DNA of 64,000 bases from Chryseobacterium sp. JV274 (GCF_903969135.1 NZ_LR824569.1:1240001-1304000), one strand, 5' to 3'; positions 28,105 to 37,325 are shown, numbered from the stretch's first letter. The notes: generated by a model not told the origin, from the letters alone. Made by a program: numbers and translations.

Positions 28105-28995
28105 TTATTCCTGTAACTCTTTTTCAGCCTGGTTATTATTTTCAACAACAGAATAATTACATTCGATCCTAACATTTCTGACTTTTTCTACCTGGCCACC
28201 CCACCAACTCTCTTGACTTTGTCCGGCATACAAATACCCTGTCGCTACAAGAGTGTTAGTATCTGCATCATACAAATCACACCGTATGTTCTGGCTGCTT
28301 GTTTGAAGGTCCGCATTATAAGAAATGTACAGAAAGTCCCATGCATCATAATGATCGGTAACAGTATCTTCAGATCTTTCTTCATTACCCCAATATTGCG
28401 AGTATGCTTTATATTGAATAGGCACTTCAGTTTTGTTAAGAAACTTAATACTTGTATTTACAATATTTATTCTTGCTTTATTATCCATTTTGGAAATTTC
28501 GATGGGTAGTCTGGTATTCTTCAATTTTCCAAAGTCAAAACCATCAGGAAGTGTATGCAGATTGTTTCCAAATAATCTACGAATATAATAGCTTTCACTT
28601 AACTGATAACCAAAACTATAATACTCAGTTTCCCCTAAATTACCTTCTGATATATTTTTTATTTTAATCGTATAAGGAGCACTTCCAAATAAGTATTGTC
28701 TCACTACACCTACTTTTGTAGAATCTTTTATTGTGATCACCTGATCTTCTTCATCCGGTGAGGCCACAACAATCTGGATTTCCAAATTTCCCACGTTATT
28801 TGCAAAATAGTAAATAAACGCACTATCAATAGATGCCAAACAGTTAGCAAAGAGTAACATTTCTTTTTTGTTTAGAACATCTTCCCTGTGTCTTAAAGAA
28901 TCAATCAGATCCGAAAATTGGTTTTGTGTAGGATGTTTACCTGTTTCAAAATAGGTTTTTAACTGGTCTCTTGTAGTTGGTTTATTTTCTTCCAT
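28105..28995 (-). CDS. module protein D, unknown function
   Basis: A 296-residue protein paralogous over its whole length to the 285-residue protein at 29284-30141. The N-terminal module is 'QLKTYFETGKHPTQNQF' followed by 'LIDSLRHRED'. The rest is a beta-rich domain with conserved blocks 'FIYYFANNVGNLEIQI', 'IKFLNKTEVPIQYKAY', 'EDTVTDHYDAWDFL', 'ATGYLYAGQSQ' and 'VRNVRIECNYS'. There is no signal peptide and no catalytic motif that I recognise. Repeat-R copy 5 lies ~95 bp upstream. It is a candidate particle-bound receptor-recognition protein or cargo of the injection system, based on the shared module and location only. Confidence 0.6.
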   Translation of the reverse strand: MEENKPTTRDQLKTYFETGKHPTQNQFSDLIDSLRHREDVLNKKEMLLFANCLASIDSAFIYYFANNVGNLEIQIVVASPDEEDQVITIKDSTKVGVVRQYLFGSAPYTIKIKNISEGNLGETEYYSFGYQLSESYYIRRLFGNNLHTLPDGFDFGKLKNTRLPIEISKMDNKARINIVNTSIKFLNKTEVPIQYKAYSQYWGNEERSEDTVTDHYDAWDFLYISYNADLQTSSQNIRCDLYDADTNTLVATGYLYAGQSQESWWGGQVEKVRNVRIECNYSVVENNNQAEKELQE

Positions 28996-29089
28996 AATAC
29001 TTTACAATTCTTAGCGGCTTATGCTTAGAGCATAATTACCTTTGGTTTTCAATGATTATTAATGTTATGTTTTTAAAGTTTGGGACTCA

Positions 29090-29150
29090 TCCTTTTCTTT
29101 ATTCCTGTAATTTTTTTTGGACTGTTCTGCTCTGTAGTGGCAGTAAACTT
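29090..29150. repeat. intergenic repeat family R, copy 5
   Basis: A more diverged copy: 'TTATTCCTGTAATTTTTTTTGG', 'CTCTGTAGTGGCAGTAAACTT'. It lies ~95 bp upstream of the 296-residue gene. Confidence 0.6.
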
Positions 29151-29283
29151 AGTTTTTAAAGTCGAATGATGGGTACATGATTTCAAAACTCACACCCTTA
29201 TTCTTAGATCCTTTTTGGCGAATTTGATTATGCCAATATAAATATTTCGTAATATTGATTACTCCTCAGATATTCCTGTCTGA

Positions 29284-30141
29284 TTATTTTTCATTGATAG
29301 AATAATTACATTCGATTCTTACATTTCTGATTCCACTTATGTCACCACCATACCAGGCGTCCTGATTTTGTCCGGCATATAAGTAGCCTGTAGCTAGAAG
29401 ACTATTTGTATCTTCATCAACAATAGTGCATTGTATAGATTGATTCAATTCTGTAAGGTCTGCCTTATAATTAAAGCTTAAATTATCAGCTATATCATAA
29501 TGATCAGTAACAGAGTCTTCAGCTCTGAATCTCGAACTCCAGTTACTTCCACTTACCCTGTATTGTATAGGTACTTCAGTTTTATTAACAAACTTAATAT
29601 TTGTATTTATAACATTTACCTTTCTTCCATAATCTTGTTTATAAATTTGTATGGGTAACCTTTTACCCTCCAGCAACCCTAAATCAAAACCTTCAGGAAT
29701 TGTATTCAGGCCATTTCCAAACATTCTAAAAATTGTATAGCTTGGGCTTATTTCATATCTCAAAAGATAATATTCAGTTCCTTTTAATGTTTCTTCTGAT
29801 ATTTCCTTTACTTTAAAGGTATAAGGTGAGCTGCCTAATAAGAATTGCTTTTCCACAATGTTGTCAGTTTGTCTTACGGTTACCACCTGGTCTTCTTCAT
29901 CCTGCGAGCTAATAGCAATCCGGAATTTTAAATTTCCAACAATGTTTGTAGAATAGTAAATGAATGCATTATCAATAAGTGCCAGACTATTGGCAAGGAT
30001 CGCCTTTTCTTTATTGGTCAGGGCATCTTCTCTGTGTCTTAAAGAATCTATCAGTTCCGAAAATTGGCCCTGCGTTGGATGTTTACCGGTTTCAAAATAG
30101 GTTTTTAATTCTTTCCTTGGAGTTAATTCATTTTTTTCCAT
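29284..30141 (-). CDS. module protein E, unknown function
   Basis: A 285-residue paralogue of the 296-residue protein encoded next to it, so this is a local duplication with divergence. It has the same N-terminal module ('ELKTYFETGKHPTQGQF', 'LIDSLRHREDA') and the same C-terminal beta blocks ('TEVPIQYRVSG', 'EDSVTDHYDIADNL', 'LATGYLYAGQNQDAWYGG'). It has no signal peptide. Two repeat-R copies lie 75-250 bp upstream. Function is unknown; the module links it to the fibre lead proteins. Confidence 0.6.
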   Translation of the reverse strand: MEKNELTPRKELKTYFETGKHPTQGQFSELIDSLRHREDALTNKEKAILANSLALIDNAFIYYSTNIVGNLKFRIAISSQDEEDQVVTVRQTDNIVEKQFLLGSSPYTFKVKEISEETLKGTEYYLLRYEISPSYTIFRMFGNGLNTIPEGFDLGLLEGKRLPIQIYKQDYGRKVNVINTNIKFVNKTEVPIQYRVSGSNWSSRFRAEDSVTDHYDIADNLSFNYKADLTELNQSIQCTIVDEDTNSLLATGYLYAGQNQDAWYGGDISGIRNVRIECNYSINEK

Positions 30142-30213
30142 AATTTCACTATTCTTTGCTATTTATATTATTTATATGATTGTTTTTGAGATACTAGTTC
30201 GTATCATTGATAT

Positions 30214-30283
30214 TAAGTCCAAAATTCATCTTTTTTTGATTCCTGTAAAAGTTTTGGGACCTTCCGATTCTGTAGTTGCAGTA
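30214..30283. repeat. intergenic repeat family R, copy 6
   Basis: It contains 'CCAAAATTCATC', 'TCCTGTAAAAGTTTTGGGACC' and 'TTCTGTAGTTGCAGTA', and lies ~75 bp upstream of the 285-residue gene. Confidence 0.75.
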
Positions 30284-30325
30284 CCTGTTATTTTGTAAAA
30301 CTGAATGGCTTGCTTCTTAAATTTC

Positions 30326-30394
30326 AAAGCTCAAAATTCATTCTTTTTTTATTCCTGTGAAAGTTTTTTGGCCTTCCGGTTCTGTAGTTGCAGT
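30326..30394. repeat. intergenic repeat family R, copy 7
   Basis: The copy closest to consensus: 'CTCAAAATTCATTC', a T7 tract, 'ATTCCTGTGAAAGTTTTTTGG' (split here as ATTCCTGTG + AAAGTTTTTTGG) and 'TTCTGTAGTTGCAGTA'. It is paired with copy 6 at ~110 bp spacing, like copies 1 and 2. No gene is supported in 30142-30465. Confidence 0.75.
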
Positions 30395-30465
30395 ATCCTT
30401 TTTTCCGAATAATTAAATAACAGTTTCTGCATTTCTGTTTAGTAAACCTGTTCTGTATCTATAAT

Positions 30466-30501
30466 AAAAAAGGCTCGGATCTTATGATCCGAGCTTTTTT
30501 T
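30466..30501. terminator. intrinsic terminator after beta-flower gene
   Basis: A 16 bp stem (core GCTCGGATC/GATCCGAGC, one mismatch that can pair G-U in plus-strand RNA) has a 4-base loop and is bounded by A6 and T7. It lies downstream of the leftward repeat-protein gene that ends at 30546. Confidence 0.85.
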
Positions 30502-30545
30502 CAACTTATATGGTAACGCTAGTTTCTTTTTCGCAGAGCTGATAA

Positions 30546-30962
30546 TTAATCCAGCCTAAAGAAGAAATACACTACAGCTGCCCACTCTTTTTTGACTCCT
30601 TTTGCATATCCTATAGTGCCGTGGCTGCTGTTTTCTACCGTTCCATCATCTTTGATGTAACCAATAGTGGAATGACTGCTGTTTTCTACAGTACCATTAC
30701 TTTTTACATAGCCAACGGTAAAATGACTTTTGTTTTCAATAGTTCCATCACTTTTGATATAACCAATTGTGCCGTGGCTTTTATTTTCAATCGTACCATC
30801 ATTTTTAATATATCCCACAGTGGAATGACTGCTGTTTTCTATGGTTCCATCACTTTTGATATATCCAGTGGTGCTGTGACTTCCGGATTCTATAGTCTGG
30901 GCACTTACAGCGGAAAGACTGAACAGAAGGGAGCAAAAGAATAGTATTTTTTTCATATTCAA
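30546..30962 (-). CDS. secreted 17-residue-repeat protein (5-fold beta-flower-like)
   Basis: A 138-residue protein with a signal peptide ending at 'VSAQ'. Five full and one partial 17-residue repeats of the form 'SHxTxGYIKSDGTIENx' follow, then a short hydrophobic end ('AAVVYFFFRL'). The repeat pattern matches what is called 5-fold beta-flower proteins in Bacteroidetes; each repeat gives a beta-hairpin blade. Biological role is unknown. ATG 30956 (MKKIL) is an alternative start two codons in. It lies between the immunity-like genes and the module proteins and has its own terminator. It may be an accessory gene unrelated to the particle. Confidence 0.7.
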   Translation of the reverse strand: MNMKKILFFCSLLFSLSAVSAQTIESGSHSTTGYIKSDGTIENSSHSTVGYIKNDGTIENKSHGTIGYIKSDGTIENKSHFTVGYVKSNGTVENSSHSTIGYIKDDGTVENSSHGTIGYAKGVKKEWAAVVYFFFRLD

Positions 30963-31240
30963 TATTTTAATGAATTATTAATTTGGTTTATTTGATGTAT
31001 TCAAAAGTATTGATTATTCTTTTATGTTGGATGTTATCCCATTAAATCTGAACTTATTTTTTGAGAATATCCAGTTTTATTGAAAGAAAAAACGAAGCTT
31101 TTAAATTTTGTCTTTAAAAAGATTATAAAATTGTAATTAATCAATTAATCCTCAATAATTTATGTCCCTCTTGCTGCCACATACAATCACACGAAAAGAC
31201 TCATGCAGCAGCAAGAGAAATATCTTATTTTCACTATAAC
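30963..31240. other. intergenic stretch, no supported gene
   Basis: AT-rich sequence upstream of the beta-flower gene. No frame, repeat copy or clear promoter could be supported. Confidence 0.4.
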
Positions 31241-31278
31241 AAGAAAGCCGTTTTATTAGATCATAAAACGGCTTTCTT
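31241..31278. terminator. intrinsic terminator after immunity-like gene
   Basis: A perfect 16 bp inverted repeat (core AAAGCCGTTTTAT / ATAAAACGGCTTT) with a 6-base loop, 33 bases past the stop of the 211-residue gene. It ends the effector/immunity transcription unit. Confidence 0.85.
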
Positions 31279-31310
31279 TAAAATTTATGTCAAATTGTAT
31301 AATATGTATA

Positions 31311-31946
31311 TTAAATGTTTTTTTCTGCTTCTTCTATATTATATACAATTCTATTATCCTCGCTTATTAAAGGAATAAAAATATCTTTGTATTTATTAAA
31401 AGTATTTTTGTCATAATATACCATAACCGGAAACAGCTGACTTGCCTGATAATATCTTTTATTTTCTAATGCAGCATGTATTGCCTGTTCTATTTCTTTT
31501 AAAAGTGGGCTGCAATTCTTTTTTAAAAGAAAATCTTTTAGATTGGATTCAAAAAATTTATCCCCATAAATGCTCAAAAAATGTTTAATATATGGATAAA
31601 GCTCCTGCTCGGTCTTTCCATTTAATGCAGCAATATATAAGGCATTTGTAATTACATCATATACATTGTCCTCATTGTGGAGTCTATGAGGTTCAAAATT
31701 TTCCTTTTCATCCCATTTTTCAGAAATGAACCGATCAAGTTGTTTAAATCCTTCAGGTATTGCCCACGCAAGTAAAATAAGCATGGCTTGATAAGCAATA
31801 TATTGATTGTCATTATGAAGAAGCAATTTTAATTGTTCAACTCTGTCCGGATCTATTTTTTCAAGGAGTTGTACTTCGTTTAAATCATATCCTTCGTTTC
31901 CTTCTTCGTTATAGTGATAAAGGAGTTCGTTTATTTGGTTATTCAT
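31311..31946 (-). CDS. HEAT-like helical protein, candidate second immunity protein
   Basis: A 211-residue all-helical protein with HEAT-like stretches ('RVEQLKLLLHNDNQYIAYQAMLILLAWAIP', residues ~36-65; 'DVITNALYIAALNGKTEQEL'). It has no signal peptide or enzyme motif. Small HEAT-like or acidic proteins encoded just downstream of polymorphic toxins often act as immunity proteins. It lies 221 bases after the first candidate immunity gene and before the shared terminator. It may be an orphan immunity gene against a related toxin. The assignment rests on context. Confidence 0.5.
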   Translation of the reverse strand: MNNQINELLYHYNEEGNEGYDLNEVQLLEKIDPDRVEQLKLLLHNDNQYIAYQAMLILLAWAIPEGFKQLDRFISEKWDEKENFEPHRLHNEDNVYDVITNALYIAALNGKTEQELYPYIKHFLSIYGDKFFESNLKDFLLKKNCSPLLKEIEQAIHAALENKRYYQASQLFPVMVYYDKNTFNKYKDIFIPLISEDNRIVYNIEEAEKNI

Positions 31947-32167
31947 TTTATTATTAATTATTTTTAAATACTAACGTGGGAACTGTTGACTCATTAATTA
32001 TTTTTTTGATTGATAATAGTTTATAATGTTATCCATAGTTGATTAATCTTCATATAACTTGTTCATTTGTTAAGTATTGAAGAAATATTTTACCTTTTTA
32101 TCCGTCAAACTTCCAATTACAAACATTAATTGAATTTTTTATTTTGTAATAGAAACATGACATATTT

Positions 32168-32809
32168 TTATTTATTTCCTATAGTTTGGGTAAAAATAAT
32201 ATTACCTTTTTCATCTTTTTTTCGGCTAATATTATATAAATCACTATCAGCAAAATAAGGTAATATTTTTTCTTTTATAAACACTGGTACTTTCATATAT
32301 TTTTCCAAATCTTCTGTACGGGTTTGACTAATAGTTTCATATCCTCTATGTTCTTCTAAGTCATTTAATTCATCTATTTTTTTAGCTTCCTGTTGATAAA
32401 TTTCATATTCTTCTTCAGTAATAAAAAAGACAATACTTTTATCCGTAAATTCTGATTCTGAATCAGATTGAACTATTGCATTTTTAACTTCTGGTTCTAT
32501 TATTCTCACTGTTCCCGCCCATTCATTATAAGGCAACACAATATATGATTCTCCATAAAGTAATCCTATGCATATATCTTTTGCTAATTGCATTGAGCGA
32601 TAATCAAAATGAGGAGGCCATGATTCATATATATTTTCAATTTTTGGTAAAAATAAAATTTCTGGAAAATGGAGACCTAAAGTTAGTTTGAAAATACCTT
32701 GCATTTTTTCTTGTCCAAAATCTTCCGCATAGAAGTGTAAATCATCTTGTTCATTTGTACTATCTGAATAATATAAGATATAATTAAACTCTTTTTTATA
32801 ATTTTTCAT
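32168..32809 (-). CDS. candidate immunity protein for the zincin effector
   Basis: A 213-residue acidic protein with no signal peptide, starting 4 bases after the effector's stop. That is the classic toxin-immunity arrangement. Visible segments are 'FNYILYYSDSTNEQDDLHFY', 'EILFLPKIENIYESWPPHFD' and a charged C-terminal half ('EEEYEIYQQEAKKIDELND'). I do not recognise the family. It is predicted to bind and block the C-terminal metallopeptidase domain in producer cells. The stretch 31947-32167 next to it is AT-rich and empty. Confidence 0.55.
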   Translation of the reverse strand: MKNYKKEFNYILYYSDSTNEQDDLHFYAEDFGQEKMQGIFKLTLGLHFPEILFLPKIENIYESWPPHFDYRSMQLAKDICIGLLYGESYIVLPYNEWAGTVRIIEPEVKNAIVQSDSESEFTDKSIVFFITEEEYEIYQQEAKKIDELNDLEEHRGYETISQTRTEDLEKYMKVPVFIKEKILPYFADSDLYNISRKKDEKGNIIFTQTIGNK

Positions 32810-32813
32810 AATT

Positions 32814-35800
32814 CTAATATTTATATTTTTGTTCTAATTTTATAATTTCATCATATATAGAACCAATATTACTTTTAAGTCCAATAATTCTTGATTCCAT
32901 ACCATATTTAGGATTTCCTAAACTTTTGACAAATTGGCTACGATATTCAGTAACACCCATTTTAGTCTGTTCCATTAAAACTTCTGGAATTTTTATACCA
33001 GCAGATTTTAAATCTTGTAATCTCTTTAAATCAATCAGCCTATTATGATATTCCATGGCACTCCAAATTTTAGAATTACCATCATAAGTTTTTACAAAAC
33101 TGCCATTGTCTCGATAAAATCCTTTTTCAGTAGCCAACTTTATCCCCTCATTTTCTAATTTCATTAACTGCTTTACATGCCCATACTCATGTATAGCTGT
33201 TTCATAATCCATACCTTTTAACAAAGTAACTTCTTTTTCAAAATGTAAAAATTCTCCTTTTTTATTAGTAATCTCTACGACTTTTACATGTGGGTCAATT
33301 TTTATATTGCCAAAGTCCTGTTCTATAATAGTTACTTTGTATCCCAACTCTTCCATTTCACCTACTAAATTCTTAAAGTTAGGATGTAACTCCATTTGGA
33401 CCGTACCGGTAGCTATGGTTTGTTCTGTTGCAGCTAATCCTGGTTTTGGCCCATAATTAGTATCTCTCCAATGACCACTTTCATTTATCCATTGTGCTTC
33501 TTGATTAGCTAGTGGTCCTAAACTCTCATCAAATGTACGGTTTTGTGTTGAGCTAATTTTATTATTTTGTTCCTTACTTTTTAGTCCATATGTTTTTTTA
33601 TTCCCTAATGTGTGAGGATCTTCTTTTGGCAAAATATTTTTAGAGATATTATTTTTAGTCGATTTCACATTAAAATACTCAGCAGGAATTTCACCTTTAA
33701 TTAAAATCTCTTTGTCTCTGACACTATTGTTAAGATCTCTTACCGCATCATCTACTCTTTTTTGATTTTTAGGCGTTGGACTTTCTTCAAATCTTTTCTC
33801 CGCCTGATCTATTTTAGCCTGTAGTTCCGCTTGTACCTTTTCAGGTCTCAATACCTCTACCTCACTTATTTTACCTGCGGCGATATCAGCTTCCAGCCTT
33901 TTGATATCAACTTCAATCACATTGTCTCCGTAGGTTTTGCCTATACCAGGACCTTCATCTGAGAAAGAAGTATAAGGACTCTTACTTTTCATAGGTTCGC
34001 TTCCTCTTACGTGATCAGAAACAGTAGCACTTCCGTTTTTGTCTGCAGGAGTTAAGTTTCCTTCTTCATTAATGTGAGATTTTATCCTTCCTTCTTTTGA
34101 ACCTGCAGGAGAATAAGGTCTGTTATCTTGTCTGAATATGCTTTCTTCATATACATTTTCCTGCACTGGAGCAGGTTTTACATCTTCTTCCTTAATATTG
34201 GATTTTGCATTACTTCTTTCATTTCTTACAGGCTGTTCATGCATTCTGTCAGGAACAGTCTGTTCTTCAAAAGGAAGTTGATTCAGGTTACGGTTTGGCG
34301 TTGTCGTAGTCTTTTTCTTGAAAGGTTCAGTAACCCAATCTTTTGCTTTTTTATACGCTGCTTTAAAATTTTGGCCCGCTTTAATCCATGTATCTTTTTT
34401 GAAAACAGAGGTTATTCTTCTAGGTATAGAAACAATACTTGCTTTTATTCCATTTCTTGCGGTAATGAACATTCGTTTACCAAAAGTTTTCGGGTTTCTT
34501 TTTGCCAGATCTTTTATGGAAGCTCCTCCTTTTTTCGAGGCTTTCCCACCTATCATCGCCAAAATGGCCATACCAGAATTAGCAATGTCGCTTTTTAACT
34601 CGCCAGAGTTTTTAAATAAAACTTCAGCCGTTTTTGCCGTATGTACGTCATAAATATTTTTAATTCCGTTGAGTATATTCAACCCTAATGCTATGGCACC
34701 AATCCAGAATGTGATGGTTCCCATTGTTATTGTAGCTCCTCCCAACCAGGCAGCTAATGGTGCTAAACCACCTAAAGTGAAAATTGATCCTACAGCTGCC
34801 GCTAGTGTTAATATACCCAATATCCCTGTAATTACACCAGCTATGACAAGTACTTTATTGGCTATTCCGGCTGCTTTTTGAAGAATCATTCCTACCGGGT
34901 CTTCTGAGAATCCTTTCCAACTTGTCAAATCGTCCCAGATACCTCTTATAGATCCTGAAATAGCCTCCACCCATGCTTTTGGACTAAAGATCGATTCAAT
35001 AAATTTACCTACATCGGTCCAGGTAATGGAGGTGACGTCATTCCAAATATCTGAAAAGGCAATAGATATAGACATCCATAATCTTTTTAAACCGGTAATT
35101 CTATTCAGATTTTTGGTTACTAAGTTTAATGATTTCTGTAAAGCATCTTTACGTTTGTTATTAAAGACCTCTATTTGAGAATTTCTGATGCTTTCAACAT
35201 TTTGGTCGATTAAGCTTTGATGCTCAGACTGATCACTGTCATAATTAGCATTTACTTCTTCAAATTTATCTCTTAGTAAATTTTGTTTATCCGGGCTTAG
35301 TTGTCTTAGGAAAGCTACTTGTTCATCTTGCGTTTTCAATTGTGTAAAATCAACTAATAAACGCTCTGCCTCATTAAGTTCTTTTGGTGTTTGTTGAATT
35401 TTATCTTTTTCTTTTTGTATCAAACTATTTCGTCCCTCAACTTTAGACATATTGGCATAATAAGCATTTTGAGTTTTAATCACTTCATGCTCAATAATGT
35501 AAGAATCCAATAACAATGCATTTGCTTCCTGATTTAATTTCTTACTTTGCGATTCTACCTGTTTTAGTCTTGGGTTAAGTTGTCCTAACTCTCTTTTTGC
35601 TTCTTTATTCTTTTTAGTATCTGCTGCAAGTTTAGCTTTTGACTTTAGTATCGACGCTCTGGAAGACATTATTTCGCTCTGTATCCTTGTATTCTTACCT
35701 TTGGCTTGCTGAGCTTCCTGAGATAATTTCTGAGTTGTATTTCCTGCCTGAGATACTGCTTGATTGATCGTACCAGCGTTAGTACTTAATTCATTTAATT

Positions 35801-37019
35801 TTCTGGTAAGGTTTCCGGAATCAGCATTTTTAGGATCTTGATGTTTTTGAGATCCACCGAGTAAACTTTTTGCTTCGTTATTGAAATCACTTGCTTTGGT
35901 CTTATTTTTATTATATTCCTGCTGATATATTCCTACCTCCTGTTCTACCTTTTGTTGTCTTTTTACTGAGGTCTCTAATCCTTTTTCTAATTTATGGATG
36001 AGAGCTTCTTTACTTTCTATGCTATCTTCTGATTTTTGTAAATCATCGTCTGATTTCTGAATTTCTTTTTCAACCTCTTTAATTTTATTTTTTAGTGTTT
36101 TAGCTGCTTCATTTTGAGATTTTACCTGATCCCTAGCTTCTACTCCCTGATCCCTAAACTCCTGTGCAGCCGCAACAAGCCCCACAATGTTGATTGTCGC
36201 CTGTGCATCTGGAGCTATTTCAGCTTGCTCACTATCAAAAGCTTTATCCATTCTTGGAGTAACAACGGATTGAATATCATCAGGAATGACGACTTTTGTT
36301 TCTTTTTCTCCTTTAGTTTTTGAATTTAATTTTTTATTATTAGATTTTTTGTCATCTATAGCCTTTTCTGGGCGAGGCACTTCACTTTTATCAGCACCCT
36401 TTTTTGAGCTATTGCTATTAACTTCGGATGAAATTGGTTTAATTGGAGGTATTTTAATCTCAACCGATTTCTCTTTTGGTTTCTGATCTATAACAGGTTT
36501 TGAGGCTTCAGATTGGCTGCTAATGTTTTTTAATGCTTCTTTTTCTCCTTCTTTTGGCGTTTTTACAGAAGTTTCCGGATTTTTAACTATCTGACGAACT
36601 GCTGTCTGCTCCCCTGACGTCTTTGGTACATAATTTTCCGATTTAATATTATTATAATCTTGTACTTGATTGACATTCAAGGTTGCCATATATCCTTTCT
36701 TCATCTTTTGAGTATCAGGATGGTTGATATCGCCGGTTTTGATTAAACTCTCCTGAAATCTTTTATGCATTATTTCTGCACCTTGGTCGTAAACAGTTTG
36801 TGAGCCGGGAACGGCTGCAATAGTACCATCTAAACCGAGTCTGTTACTATCAGGATTTGCTGATCCAATTTTAGTGGATGAGTCTCCAGATTTTTGTGTC
36901 TGTATATTTGCCACTTGCACCTCAGACAGAGGTACAGCCACCCGATCTTTCTGCTTTTGCTTTTTGCTCTGGTTTTTATTGGCCTTATTGTCTTTTTCTA
37001 CAGGTTTTGCTGCTTTCAT
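32814..37019 (-). CDS. large effector: coiled coil, hydrophobic core, C-terminal zincin domain
   Basis: A protein of 1,401 residues from ATG 37019; a TTG 18 codons upstream lies inside a hairpin and is disfavoured. Numbering here is from the TTG. Residues ~20-290 are Lys/Pro/Ser-rich and disordered. Residues ~300-570 form a long coiled coil, and ~738-805 are strongly hydrophobic and Gly-rich, as in tape-measure or pore-forming proteins. Residues ~1000-1110 look like a pre-toxin linker. The end carries 'TAIHEYGHVKQLM' (HEYGH from ~1295, with Glu ~1341 as a possible third ligand), a zincin-like metallopeptidase toxin. Its C-terminal position, the immunity-like gene 4 bases on and the eCIS context suggest a delivered toxin. 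No DUF4157 core domain is visible at the N-terminus. It could alternatively double as the tape measure. Confidence 0.7.
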   Translation of the reverse strand: MKAAKPVEKDNKANKNQSKKQKQKDRVAVPLSEVQVANIQTQKSGDSSTKIGSANPDSNRLGLDGTIAAVPGSQTVYDQGAEIMHKRFQESLIKTGDINHPDTQKMKKGYMATLNVNQVQDYNNIKSENYVPKTSGEQTAVRQIVKNPETSVKTPKEGEKEALKNISSQSEASKPVIDQKPKEKSVEIKIPPIKPISSEVNSNSSKKGADKSEVPRPEKAIDDKKSNNKKLNSKTKGEKETKVVIPDDIQSVVTPRMDKAFDSEQAEIAPDAQATINIVGLVAAAQEFRDQGVEARDQVKSQNEAAKTLKNKIKEVEKEIQKSDDDLQKSEDSIESKEALIHKLEKGLETSVKRQQKVEQEVGIYQQEYNKNKTKASDFNNEAKSLLGGSQKHQDPKNADSGNLTRKLNELSTNAGTINQAVSQAGNTTQKLSQEAQQAKGKNTRIQSEIMSSRASILKSKAKLAADTKKNKEAKRELGQLNPRLKQVESQSKKLNQEANALLLDSYIIEHEVIKTQNAYYANMSKVEGRNSLIQKEKDKIQQTPKELNEAERLLVDFTQLKTQDEQVAFLRQLSPDKQNLLRDKFEEVNANYDSDQSEHQSLIDQNVESIRNSQIEVFNNKRKDALQKSLNLVTKNLNRITGLKRLWMSISIAFSDIWNDVTSITWTDVGKFIESIFSPKAWVEAISGSIRGIWDDLTSWKGFSEDPVGMILQKAAGIANKVLVIAGVITGILGILTLAAAVGSIFTLGGLAPLAAWLGGATITMGTITFWIGAIALGLNILNGIKNIYDVHTAKTAEVLFKNSGELKSDIANSGMAILAMIGGKASKKGGASIKDLAKRNPKTFGKRMFITARNGIKASIVSIPRRITSVFKKDTWIKAGQNFKAAYKKAKDWVTEPFKKKTTTTPNRNLNQLPFEEQTVPDRMHEQPVRNERSNAKSNIKEEDVKPAPVQENVYEESIFRQDNRPYSPAGSKEGRIKSHINEEGNLTPADKNGSATVSDHVRGSEPMKSKSPYTSFSDEGPGIGKTYGDNVIEVDIKRLEADIAAGKISEVEVLRPEKVQAELQAKIDQAEKRFEESPTPKNQKRVDDAVRDLNNSVRDKEILIKGEIPAEYFNVKSTKNNISKNILPKEDPHTLGNKKTYGLKSKEQNNKISSTQNRTFDESLGPLANQEAQWINESGHWRDTNYGPKPGLAATEQTIATGTVQMELHPNFKNLVGEMEELGYKVTIIEQDFGNIKIDPHVKVVEITNKKGEFLHFEKEVTLLKGMDYETAIHEYGHVKQLMKLENEGIKLATEKGFYRDNGSFVKTYDGNSKIWSAMEYHNRLIDLKRLQDLKSAGIKIPEVLMEQTKMGVTEYRSQFVKSLGNPKYGMESRIIGLKSNIGSIYDEIIKLEQKYKY

Positions 37020-37057
37020 TGACTTAGTTTTTTTAATTTCATATTGTTTTAAAAGAC

Positions 37058-37090
37058 CTATAGGCACAACCAAAATATTGTGCCTTATAG
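37058..37090. promoter_or_regulatory. inverted repeat in effector leader
   Basis: The arms CTATAGGCACAA and TTGTGCC(T)TATAG (12 bp, one bulged base) surround an 8-base loop, 39-71 bases upstream of the effector ATG. No long T-tract follows, so it is more likely an operator or RNA hairpin than a terminator. The 37091-37325 stretch is otherwise empty. Confidence 0.45.
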
Positions 37091-37325
37091 GGTGCCTGCC
37101 GGGTTAGAAAAATCATACCGGATGAGGTAGATTCTTTAAGAATTTAAGTAAATAGAAATGGTATTTGACTTTGAGAAACAGGCAACACTGAACCATTTCC
37201 TGGTTTGTTCTCTTGTTTTTGAATTTTCAGGTTTTTTAAAATTTAAATACACTCTTTTTAGGATAACACCTTCTTTTGAGTGACTGATTCTATCATTACG
37301 GTAAAGACTGTTTCAGAATCTTTTT

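Noticed and set aside
15906..30394. Repeat family as a CRISPR array
   Set aside because: Copies are irregularly spaced, ~70-75 bp long and have no regular spacers or cas genes.
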